A stretch of 15,724 nucleotides of DNA from Spirochaeta sp. (GTDB lineage Bacteria; Spirochaetota; Spirochaetia; DSM-27196; Alkalispirochaetaceae). The notes under the pieces were generated by a model. The model searched no databases, was not told the origin of the DNA, and saw nothing but the letters and a program-made list of their open reading frames with translations. How positions within the stretch are numbered: position 1 is the stretch's first letter; the number at the start of each line of letters is the position of its first letter. A program made the translations under genes and the position numbers. Positions 7,702-14,495 of this stretch are shown piece after piece. Location of the stretch: positions 1-15,724 of the forward strand of contig SKHA01000081.1 of assembly GCA_007117185.1 (NCBI GenBank). Direction: 5' to 3'.

Positions 7702-9717
7702 TCAGCCTGCGGTGGTGGTGACCATCAGGCTGCCGCCTGCCGGCAGGTGCTGCTGCAGCGCCTGGTGGACCCGGTGAGCTGATTCCGCTGTGGGGCAGAC
7801 CAGAAAGAACGCTCCACCCCCACCGGCTCCGGACATCTTGCCCCCCATGGCGCCGGTCTCTTCACCAATTGCTATGAGGCGGGCGACCTCCGGGGTTACC
7901 AGACCGAGGGTGGAGAGAAGCTGGTGGGCCTCCCTGGCGTACCCGGCGATCTGGGCGGAATCAGTGGTGAGGGTCCCCGGTTCGGAAGCGTCCTCGGGGG
8001 CTCCGGTGGCGGATTGACCAGCGGCGGACCGCGACAGTTGTCCCAGCCGCCTCAAAATTGCGGTGGTTTTAGCGGGAGCGACGCGCTGTTGCTCCGCCAC
8101 CCGGGCTACCAGAGTTCTGGTGTCCTCCATGCGTGGTACAGAGCCGACCACCAGGTGCAGTTCCGGCAGAGGACACGCTGTAGCCAGGGGCAGCGCCCCG
8201 TTCTCGGAGCCCTGGTTGCTCTGAAAGAGCCAGGACCCTTCCAGGGTGCTCAACCCCGTGTCGATCCCGCTGGGACTGCCGTGAAAGACCTCTTCCAGGC
8301 GATGTGCCTGGAGCCAGACGGCATGGGTGTCCCGGAGTCCGGCCATGCGCGCGCAGGCCACGGTGAGTGCGGCGCTGGAACCGAAGCCGCTTCCCAGGGG
8401 CAGTTCGCTCTGGATGATGAGCTCTCCCGGGGGCAGGCGCAGCTCCTCCTGCAGACGGGAAAAGAACTGTGCCAGACCTCTGTGTTCCGCCCCGGCCCCA
8501 CCCCCGGCCCCGGCTCCGGCAACCCGCCACTCTCCACCGGGTATGAGGGTCACGGACATCTGCTCGTTCAGGGACATACCCAGTGCGGGATAACCGTAGA
8601 CGGCGGCGTGCTCGCCGAAGAGCAGCAGCTTGCCCCGGGCGCGGCCATGCAGAGGGGAGGCCTCCTCTCTGAGTCCTTCATCCTCAATGGGAGCTTCCCG
8701 GGAACCCGAAGGGAGGGGCCGCCGGTGGCGGGGACCGGCGACGATCACGGCGCGCTCGTTACCGGCGCCGCTGCTCTTGGCCACCCAGCCGTCACCCCGG
8801 GGGTGTGCCGGGGTGAGGGGCAGGGCAGCGGAGACCCCGATGCGGTCTCCCAGCTCTTCGGAGAGCTTTCGTGCCTGTTCCAGTACGTCCAGGTGCCGGT
8901 CGCCGGTCCTGCTGTTGCAGAACTCCTGAACCAGCCGGTTGTTTTCTTCCAGAAACAGTTGTCCCGCAGCACTGTCAGGCGAACAGCTTCCGTCAAAGCG
9001 GGCTACCGCGGCGCTGCTGCGCACCGGAGGGCCCGCCTTGATTGTAAAGACCTGCAGCCCTTCCGGAGGGCTGACTCGGGTGCACAGGGGCGTAACCCCA
9101 CCGGTAAACCGGACCATACCTCCCATGGCGCTGCACGCCACGTCGTATCCGCTGCCCCGGCCATCCTGAATCCGGCGGTGAGCGGCGATAGCCGTACGGA
9201 TCGCCCGCTGTCCTGGCGCCGGTGATGAGGGACCCTCCAGCCCAGCCGCGGCCAGGAGCGCTACCGACGCCAGCAGGGCGGCGGCGGCACTGGAGCCGAG
9301 ACCATGCTTCTCACCGGTCCGGGGGTCAAAGAACGAGGTCGTGTTTACAGCGGCCTGGAACGAACGGCCCGCCGTGGCGGCGTCAATCCTGCTCCCGGGG
9401 GACAACTCGTCGGCAATGATCGCGATCACCGCGTCGATAAGCGGCAGCTCATCCTGCGGCCAGGTCAGATTGAGACCCTCACCGCCGATGGCCCGGAACT
9501 CCAGGGAGCCGCCAAAAAATGTGCCCCCCACAGCCGGGGCCGCCCCTTCCGGCGCCGCCTCTTCCGGCGCCCCCCCTTGCTTCCGAGCGGTGATCCAGCC
9601 GGTTGCCCGGGGGGAGGTCGCGATTGCAACCCCCTGACCACCGTCGCGGGTGATCGCGTATTCGCCCATCAGCAGCAGGCTGGCGGGAACGCTCCAGCGG
9701 CGGGTCCACTCAACCAT
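7702..9717 (-). CDS. Phosphomevalonate kinase-mevalonate kinase fusion protein
   Basis: A single 671-residue chain holds two GHMP kinases. The N-terminal part (about residues 1-335) is phosphomevalonate kinase: VPASLLLMGEY (10-20), GLGSSAAA (139-146) and KSSGAGNERAVIV (314-326). The C-terminal part (about 357-671) is mevalonate kinase: GKLLLFGEHAAVYG (362-375), PLGSGFGSSAA (440-450), EEVFHGSPSGIDT (475-487, with the catalytic Asp486) and KMSGAGGGGAFF (627-638). Together they phosphorylate mevalonate to its 5-phosphate and then to the 5-diphosphate in the cytoplasm. A charged linker of about 20 residues joins them, and Ala/Gly/Pro-rich insertions occur at 46-62, 400-412 and 564-588. Both active sites look intact. 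ATG 9717 overlaps the mvaD stop by 8 nt; GTG 9756 would add 13 residues without family resemblance. It is the last gene of the operon. The family calls are strong, and the fusion rests on one uninterrupted frame. Confidence 0.92.
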   Translation of the reverse strand: MVEWTRRWSVPASLLLMGEYAITRDGGQGVAIATSPRATGWITARKQGGAPEEAAPEGAAPAVGGTFFGGSLEFRAIGGEGLNLTWPQDELPLIDAVIAIIADELSPGSRIDAATAGRSFQAAVNTTSFFDPRTGEKHGLGSSAAAALLASVALLAAAGLEGPSSPAPGQRAIRTAIAAHRRIQDGRGSGYDVACSAMGGMVRFTGGVTPLCTRVSPPEGLQVFTIKAGPPVRSSAAVARFDGSCSPDSAAGQLFLEENNRLVQEFCNSRTGDRHLDVLEQARKLSEELGDRIGVSAALPLTPAHPRGDGWVAKSSGAGNERAVIVAGPRHRRPLPSGSREAPIEDEGLREEASPLHGRARGKLLLFGEHAAVYGYPALGMSLNEQMSVTLIPGGEWRVAGAGAGGGAGAEHRGLAQFFSRLQEELRLPPGELIIQSELPLGSGFGSSAALTVACARMAGLRDTHAVWLQAHRLEEVFHGSPSGIDTGLSTLEGSWLFQSNQGSENGALPLATACPLPELHLVVGSVPRMEDTRTLVARVAEQQRVAPAKTTAILRRLGQLSRSAAGQSATGAPEDASEPGTLTTDSAQIAGYAREAHQLLSTLGLVTPEVARLIAIGEETGAMGGKMSGAGGGGAFFLVCPTAESAHRVHQALQQHLPAGGSLMVTTTAG
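8651..8670 (-). promoter_or_regulatory. Internal Shine-Dalgarno within a 20-bp near-palindrome at the kinase fusion junction
   Basis: The two 10-bp arms 8651-8660 and 8661-8670 are reverse complements except at one position, with no loop. On the coding (minus) strand the first arm reads AGAGAGGAGG. Its AGGAGG core (8666-8661) lies exactly 8 nt upstream of an in-frame CTG codon (8652-8650, Leu356), just where a stand-alone mevalonate kinase would begin. The sequence is plain; use as a start site is inference. Confidence 0.4.
9539..9568 (-). repeat. 15-bp tandem duplication in the phosphomevalonate kinase domain
   Basis: On the plus strand GCCGCCCCTTCCGGC (9539-9553) is followed by GCCGCCTCTTCCGGC (9554-9568), which differs at one base; a decayed third copy may follow. 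The copies encode the Ala/Pro/Glu-rich insertion EEAAPEGAAP near residue 52 of the fusion protein. The frame is preserved. Confidence 0.75.
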
Positions 9718-10684
9718 TTGTCTGGTCCACCACTGCAGGTCCCGGTCCGATCCCACTGACCACCGGGGGCAGTGAGGTCAAGGGAGCAAAACGGCGGGCG
9801 ATGTCGTCGGCGTGGGCGGCGTCGGTGAGTACCTTCACCTGCGGCCCCGCGTCCATCGTTTCCCAGGCAGGCACTCCCTGGCGTCTCAACCCCTCCAACT
9901 CATGGATGATCTGCACCGATCCGGAAAGCCAGTACACCACCGGGGGAGCCGCAGAGAGCATAGTGGCGAACATGCGCAGATAGCTCAGCCGGGAGGCGTC
10001 GCCAAGACGCTGGATGTCGCGGTTCCGGATGCCCTCTTCCACCTCCCTAGCGATTCCCGGGGCATCAGTGATCCACGCCGGATAGTAGGGTGAGGTGTCT
10101 CTGGTGCGGTTCATCGCATCTCGGGAGGAGACCTCTTTGGGGCCGGCCGAGACGGGAAGGACCACCACCCGCAGGTCAGGCCACCAGGTTTCGTCGGCGA
10201 TCTGTACGGCCTCCCGGGCAGTTGCTTCCCAGCGGGTAAAGCCGCCAAAAGCGCTCCGGCAGGCAGATCCCGACCCGACCCGGGCGATTCGGGAGACGGC
10301 AGGGGCTGACGCCTGACCCCCGCCTGCGTGAAGCGCCGCAGCGACCAGTGCGGCAAAACCGGATGCTGAGCTGGCCAGCCCCGCGGCAGTGGGGAAGTTG
10401 TTGCTGCTGGTAACGGAAAACCGCGGCGCTGACTTTTCAGTAGTGAGGGAAGCCGCAAGGGCCTCCCTGATGCGGTCCAGCACGGGAAGGAAGCGTTCCA
10501 GGGGCTGTTCGGCACCATCGATGACTACCCTGTCGGTGGTGTCGAGGGTGACGGTGGTGCAGGTGGTCAGGGCTTGGAGGGTGAGGGCAACGCTGGTGGT
10601 GGCCGGGAGGTTGGCTCCCCCGGCGACTTTGCCCCAGTATTTGGCCAGCGCCAGCGAAGGGTGCGCCGTGACCGTTACAGCCAT
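9710..10684 (-). CDS. mvaD: Diphosphomevalonate decarboxylase
   Basis: This GHMP-family enzyme uses ATP to decarboxylate mevalonate-5-diphosphate to isopentenyl diphosphate. The protein has 324 residues, normal for the family. Visible motifs are KYWGK (15-19), NNFPTAAGLASSASGFAAL (95-113, the ATP and substrate loop), GSGSACRSAFGGF (137-149, with the conserved Arg143) and MDAGPQVKV (277-285, with the catalytic Asp278). The N-terminal AHPSLALAKYWGK replaces the more usual APxNIAxIKYWGK. As I recall, the HPSLAL variant resembles spirochaete members. Because a phosphomevalonate kinase domain is encoded next door, a diphosphomevalonate substrate is more likely than the monophosphate used by some archaeal and Chloroflexota relatives. 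The start is ATG 10684, 4 nt after the reductase stop. The stop codon overlaps the start of the kinase fusion by 8 nt. Confidence 0.93.
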   Translation of the reverse strand: MAVTVTAHPSLALAKYWGKVAGGANLPATTSVALTLQALTTCTTVTLDTTDRVVIDGAEQPLERFLPVLDRIREALAASLTTEKSAPRFSVTSSNNFPTAAGLASSASGFAALVAAALHAGGGQASAPAVSRIARVGSGSACRSAFGGFTRWEATAREAVQIADETWWPDLRVVVLPVSAGPKEVSSRDAMNRTRDTSPYYPAWITDAPGIAREVEEGIRNRDIQRLGDASRLSYLRMFATMLSAAPPVVYWLSGSVQIIHELEGLRRQGVPAWETMDAGPQVKVLTDAAHADDIARRFAPLTSLPPVVSGIGPGPAVVDQTNG

Positions 10685-10688
10685 GGGG

Positions 10689-12002
10689 TCATCCGTCGTT
10701 TCGCAGTTCCCGAAGGAGCTTTTCCGCAGTCTCGACGTTGAACGTGCCGTTCTCCCAGAGCTGCTCCGCCAGACGGGTGATCTCCTCCTGCCGGGCGCCG
10801 ACGATCCAGGCCAGGCGACGGGCGTGCTGCCTCATGTGCCCGCGCTGAATCCCTTCCCCCACCAGCGCCATCAGCGCAGCCATGTTCTGGGCCAGCCCCA
10901 GAGCAACGGCAATTCGGCTCAGCCGTTCCGCCGAGGGTTCTTCCCGAGGACTCAGGAACAGTACCTTCAACGCAAACCGTGAAGCCGGGTGAAACCCCAC
11001 GGCACCTCCGGTGGTTCCCAGCGCCAGGGGCAGTTCCAGGGATCCTTCCAGCTTGTCGTCGGTGATGCGGTACTCCGTGAGAGCCCGGTACGCTCCGGTC
11101 CGGGCGGCCCAGGCGTGAGCTGCCGCTTCGATGGCTCGGGTGTCGTTGCCGGTTGCCAGAGCCACCGCGGAGATGCCGTTCATCACCCCCTTGTTGTGGG
11201 TAACCGCCCGCAACGGGTCGGCAAGGGCGAACTGATTGGCTCTGACGATGCGCTGTGCCATCTCGGCGCCGGTGCGATCTGCCCGGGCCAGCCGCTGCAC
11301 CGGCAGGGAGAAGTGCGCGCAGACCCGACGGCGCTGCGCGGCGTTGGTCAGGATTGCCATCAGGACGCTCCCTCCGGTGATCGTCTCCAGGGGACGCCGA
11401 AGTGCTTCCGCGGCGGTGTTGATGATGTTGGCCCCCATGGCGTCGCGCGTATCCACGTGGAGGTACACCACCGCCAGCTCCGCTTCCTCAAGCCAGGACG
11501 CGTCGATGCCGCGGTACCCGCCTCCGCGACGGGTCATCGGACCGAGGATCTCCGTCAACTCCCGGTGGAGGGTTCGCTCCGCGGCGAGGATACGGGGCAC
11601 CACCTCCGGCGAAACGTGGTCGATGGCAATCTGGGCGGTCATCACCTGACCGGTAGAGCCGGTCACAAACCCACCGCTGCGGGAAACCAGTCCCCCGGCA
11701 AACGTTGCCGCAGCAACCACCGAGGGTTCCTCAACCGCCATGGGAATGTGGGTGAGAACATCGTCGATGAGAAAGTTGGTTGCTACGCCCATGGGAACGG
11801 GCATGACCCCCAGAGCGGACTCCACCATCACCTCCGCCAGGTCCACCATATCGTGTCCGGGGTTGGTGGTGTGCAGCTCCTGCGGCGAAAGTTCCAGAAG
11901 TTTCGCCAGAACCTCCCGCTTTGCCCGGGCGTCCAGCTTGCGGAAGTTGCGCGGTAACTCGGGTTGTTCTTCGCTGTTCAGGTCCCAGGCAGTGTCCGCC
12001 AT
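10689..12002 (-). CDS. mvaA: Hydroxymethylglutaryl-CoA reductase, class II (degradative-type fold)
   Basis: It interconverts HMG-CoA and mevalonate with NAD(P)H, the committed step of the pathway. At 437 residues it aligns in order with the soluble Pseudomonas mevalonii-type enzyme and has no membrane anchor. Residues include VESALGVMPVPMG (60-72, counterpart of the ENVIG motif), EEPSVVAA (91-98, the catalytic Glu) and DTRDAMGANIIN (184-195, dinucleotide-binding). Others are THNKGVMNG (268-276, catalytic Lys271), ATGNDTRAIEA (283-293, catalytic Asp287) and RGHMRQHAR (387-395, catalytic His389). All catalytic residues are present. In this operon it should work in the biosynthetic direction despite the class II fold. 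Cofactor preference cannot be read with confidence. ATG 12002 is preceded by AGGA and lies 5 nt after the IDI-2 stop. Confidence 0.95.
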   Translation of the reverse strand: MADTAWDLNSEEQPELPRNFRKLDARAKREVLAKLLELSPQELHTTNPGHDMVDLAEVMVESALGVMPVPMGVATNFLIDDVLTHIPMAVEEPSVVAAATFAGGLVSRSGGFVTGSTGQVMTAQIAIDHVSPEVVPRILAAERTLHRELTEILGPMTRRGGGYRGIDASWLEEAELAVVYLHVDTRDAMGANIINTAAEALRRPLETITGGSVLMAILTNAAQRRRVCAHFSLPVQRLARADRTGAEMAQRIVRANQFALADPLRAVTHNKGVMNGISAVALATGNDTRAIEAAAHAWAARTGAYRALTEYRITDDKLEGSLELPLALGTTGGAVGFHPASRFALKVLFLSPREEPSAERLSRIAVALGLAQNMAALMALVGEGIQRGHMRQHARRLAWIVGARQEEITRLAEQLWENGTFNVETAEKLLRELRNDG

Positions 12003-12007
12003 TCGTC

Positions 12008-13111
12008 CTATACCCCCATAACCGCGGCCAGAGAGCGGGCATCTGCCTGCAACGCCGCGTCCAGATACAACGGGGCAGCGCGTAACTGCTCCACTGTTCG
12101 TGACCCCGTCAGGGTCATTGCGATGCGAATAACATACTCATAGCGTCGTCCGAGTTCCACCCCCGCTGCGACTCCACCGGCCCGGACAGCCCGTACGAAG
12201 GGCAGTGCCAGCCCCACCGCGTCGGCTCCCAGGGCAAGGGCGTTGACAATATCCATGCCGCTGCGGATTCCGCCGGAGGCCCAGACGTTTCGCACGTCCC
12301 GTCCCAGAGCCGCGAGAACCAGGGCGGTGGGGATGCCCCAGTTGTCAAACTCACCGGCTTCCTCCGCTACCGCTGTATCGTCCAGTCGGTACGATTCCAC
12401 CCGCACCCAGTTGGTGCCCCCTGCTCCGGCAACGTCCACCGCTGCGGCCCCCCGCTTGAGAAGTTCCCGGACCTCTGCGGGGTTGATGCCCATCCCCGTC
12501 TCCTTGATGATCACCGGCACGGGCGAGGCGGCGATAAAGCGCTCAGTCGCCTCAAGAACCCCGAAAAAGTCGGTATCCCCACCGGGTTGGAACAGCTCCT
12601 GTGCCGGGTTCAGATGCACCGCAATCCCATCGACCGCCAGCTGTTCCATCAGCCGGTAAATGTCCTGGTGCTGCGTGTTCGGCAGCTGTACTCCTCCGAT
12701 ATTGGCAAAGACCGGAACGTTCGGAGCGAAGCGTTTCAGCTGAAAGTCGCCGATCACCTCGGGTTTACGGGTGAGAATGCGAATGGATCCCATACCAACG
12801 GGGATCCCCAGCTCGGCGGCAACCTCGGCCAGGTCCTTGTTGGTCCGATACCCCTCGGCGGAGCCACCGGTCATGGAGGAGATGAAGAAGGGCAACTTCA
12901 CCGTCGTTCCCAGGAAGGGAATCTCCGTGTTCACCTCCGACAGGTCGCACTCCGGCAGAGCCCGGTGTACCAGATGAACCTGATTCAACCGCGAGGACCC
13001 GGTCTCCACGTGGTAGCGATTTGCGTCAAGACAGACGTCAAGGTGTTGCGCCTTGCGCCCGCTCATCTCTTCTGCCACGGGGGCATCCCTCATACCGGGG
13101 GCATCCCTCAT
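12008..13111 (-). CDS. fni: Isopentenyl-diphosphate delta-isomerase type 2 (FMN-dependent)
   Basis: This flavin enzyme interconverts isopentenyl diphosphate and dimethylallyl diphosphate in the cytoplasm. It has 367 residues from ATG 13111 and a TIM-barrel pattern: SSMTGG (78-83), GSIR (108-111), ANIGG (136-140), HLNPAQE (166-172), KETGMGI (203-209), DVAGAGGTNW (226-235) and ASGGIRSGMD, the phosphate-binding strands for FMN. The start is ambiguous. ATG 13111 overlaps the HMGS stop as ATGA, but an 18-bp duplication gives a second ATG in the same context at 13093. Neither lies in conserved sequence; the family's usual beginning (here MSGRKAQHLDVC) starts at ATG 13066, which has an adjacent purine run. 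It replaces the type 1 isomerase in mevalonate-pathway bacteria, including Borrelia. Confidence 0.95.
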   Translation of the reverse strand: MRDAPGMRDAPVAEEMSGRKAQHLDVCLDANRYHVETGSSRLNQVHLVHRALPECDLSEVNTEIPFLGTTVKLPFFISSMTGGSAEGYRTNKDLAEVAAELGIPVGMGSIRILTRKPEVIGDFQLKRFAPNVPVFANIGGVQLPNTQHQDIYRLMEQLAVDGIAVHLNPAQELFQPGGDTDFFGVLEATERFIAASPVPVIIKETGMGINPAEVRELLKRGAAAVDVAGAGGTNWVRVESYRLDDTAVAEEAGEFDNWGIPTALVLAALGRDVRNVWASGGIRSGMDIVNALALGADAVGLALPFVRAVRAGGVAAGVELGRRYEYVIRIAMTLTGSRTVEQLRAAPLYLDAALQADARSLAAVMGV

Positions 13112-13113
13112 AC
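13078..13113 (-). repeat. 18-bp perfect tandem duplication covering the HMGS stop and IDI-2 start
   Basis: On the plus strand CGGGGGCATCCCTCATAC occurs at 13078-13095 and again at 13096-13113 without mismatch; the next five bases (13114-13118) begin a third copy. On the coding strand each copy carries GGTATGAGGG, so the ATG with its ATGA context is present twice (13111 and 13093). The copies encode two MRDAPG/MRDAPV units at the IDI-2 N terminus. Confidence 0.93.
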
Positions 13114-14397
13114 CGGGGCACGCTCGTACTGACGATATCCATCATCACGGATCCCGCTGAGATAGTAACGCCCGGAGGGGACGTCACTTCCATCGGACAC
13201 GGCACCGCTGTCCATGGTGTAGGTGGAACTGCGGATGAACTGGTGGTATTGATCCATCGTCGCGGCGGTAGCGCTTTGCAGGACCTTCTCAAGGTTCCAC
13301 CGGGAGATCACCTCCGGAGCGGAGGGGGCTACCGTTCCCCCGAGAACGGTCATGGTGTTGCCCGATCCATAGGAAGCCAACAGAACCTGCTGGCCGACGA
13401 TCTTTTCACCGTCGGTCTTGAAGCGGTTGTACAGGTTCCACATCAGCGACATGTACGCCGACGCGGAGTAGGTATTTCCCACCACCCGGGTTGCCTCAAT
13501 CCCCTCGTCGAAGCGCACGCGCTCCAGGAACTGCTGCGCTCCTGCCGGGTCCAGCCCCAGCTGTCGTTCCAGCAGCCGCATCGTCCCGGTAACGGCCATG
13601 CGGTGAAAGGGAACGTGAACCACGAGCATGTCCGTCTTTGTCAGGACCTCCTGCGCGGTGGCCCGCCGGCGCTGACAGTGGTCCAGAAACGCCGCTTCCA
13701 GCGCCTCATTGTAACAATCTACCGAGTATCGCCCCTTCACCCGGGCGGTGACGGACCCCAGGGGCCGGAAGAAGTCGTCCACGTCGCTGGAATAAAGGCC
13801 GATGGTCCGAAGATCAAGCTGCAGCAGCCGGGGGTTGTCCTCGATCACCATCGCCACCGCCCCGGCTCCCTGGGTGATCTCTGCGGTGGATGGTGTTTCG
13901 TAGCGGGCCACGTCGCTGCAGATCACGACCCCGGTCTCTCCAGGTACCGCTGCCGCGTTCAACAGTGCGGCGACGCCGGTGAGGGCGATCGTCCCACCGG
14001 CACAGGCGTGCTGGACCTGGAACGTTGAAACGTTTGCCCGCAGGGGTGTTCCACCACGTTGGACCACGCCGTGAACGTAGGAACTGATTGGCTTGGACAT
14101 ATCCACGGAGGTCTCTGTCCCGGTGGCGATGTAGCGGACAGACTCGGCGGCGGCGCCACCGGAACGGTCCGGACGCTGCAGCACCGCAGCTGTTGCCTCC
14201 GCCGCCATCGTTACCGGATCTTCCCAGATCTCGGGGAAGCGCATGGACACCTGGTTGGTGGACTCGATGGCCCGGCGCAAACGACGTTCGAACGCCGGAT
14301 CTTCCGCAGCCCGCATGGACAGAACCTCTGCCAGCTCAATCTTCGGATTCGGCACATACATGGCCATATCACCGATTCCGATCACGTCTTTATCCAT
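13108..14397 (-). CDS. mvaS: Hydroxymethylglutaryl-CoA synthase
   Basis: It condenses acetyl-CoA with acetoacetyl-CoA to form HMG-CoA, the first pathway-specific step. At 429 residues it is a thiolase-fold protein somewhat longer than Gram-positive MvaS (about 385-390 residues). The active site is visible: Glu95 in ATGTETSVDMSKP, the acyl-accepting Cys132 in QHACAGGTIAL, and His261 in VVHVPFHRM. GNTYSASAYMSL and LASYGSGN also match the family. The C-terminal about 40 residues (Tyr/Ser-rich, ending YRQYERAPV) seem to be an extension. The start is ATG 14397, with AGAGGA 8 nt upstream. It is the first gene of the operon, behind a candidate promoter, and its TGA overlaps the IDI-2 ATG by 4 nt. 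Acetoacetyl-CoA thiolase must be elsewhere. Confidence 0.94.
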   Translation of the reverse strand: MDKDVIGIGDMAMYVPNPKIELAEVLSMRAAEDPAFERRLRRAIESTNQVSMRFPEIWEDPVTMAAEATAAVLQRPDRSGGAAAESVRYIATGTETSVDMSKPISSYVHGVVQRGGTPLRANVSTFQVQHACAGGTIALTGVAALLNAAAVPGETGVVICSDVARYETPSTAEITQGAGAVAMVIEDNPRLLQLDLRTIGLYSSDVDDFFRPLGSVTARVKGRYSVDCYNEALEAAFLDHCQRRRATAQEVLTKTDMLVVHVPFHRMAVTGTMRLLERQLGLDPAGAQQFLERVRFDEGIEATRVVGNTYSASAYMSLMWNLYNRFKTDGEKIVGQQVLLASYGSGNTMTVLGGTVAPSAPEVISRWNLEKVLQSATAATMDQYHQFIRSSTYTMDSGAVSDGSDVPSGRYYLSGIRDDGYRQYERAPV

Positions 14398-14429
14398 TCC
14401 ATCTTCCTCTTTTTACGTCCATTTATTCG

Positions 14430-14459
14430 AATATATTCCCTGGAACCCCTGGTCGACAA
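14430..14459 (-). promoter_or_regulatory. Candidate sigma-70 promoter of the mevalonate operon
   Basis: Read on the minus strand, TTGTCG (14459-14454) and TATATT (14435-14430) are 18 bp apart, matching four and five of six consensus positions. The -10 box lies in the AT-rich island of an otherwise GC-rich gap and overlaps the 10-bp palindrome GAATATATTC (14429-14438). It is 32 bp before the HMGS start codon. No experimental evidence is available. Confidence 0.5.
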
Positions 14460-14495
14460 CGAAAACGTCTCGATCAAGTGCTTCGTTCCGAAACG

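Noticed and set aside
7703..7747. Hairpin CAGCCTG...CAGGCTG and 12-bp palindrome CCTGCCGGCAGG near the convergent gene ends, considered as a terminator
   Set aside because: Both lie inside the coding end of the mevalonate kinase, the first has a 16-nt loop, and neither is followed by a T run on either strand. The palindrome is explained by the Leu-Pro-Ala-Gly codons.
7924..9225. Long plus-strand open frame (433 codons) opposite the kinase fusion
   Set aside because: It is the complement of clearly conserved kinase sequence and is rich in Gly, Gln and Pro with no recognisable motif.
9718..9756. Longer start (GTG 9756) for the kinase fusion
   Set aside because: It would overlap mvaD by 47 nt and add 13 residues without similarity to the family, while ATG 9717 gives a typical 8-nt overlap.
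9710..10684. Reading the decarboxylase as an archaeal-type phosphomevalonate decarboxylase
   Set aside because: The unusual N-terminal motif raised this, but the operon carries a complete phosphomevalonate kinase domain, and the KYWGK and MDAGP motifs fit the classical enzyme.
10989..11957. Plus-strand open frame (322 codons) opposite HMG-CoA reductase
   Set aside because: Antisense to all the reductase catalytic motifs, Gly/His/Arg-rich and without a credible start.
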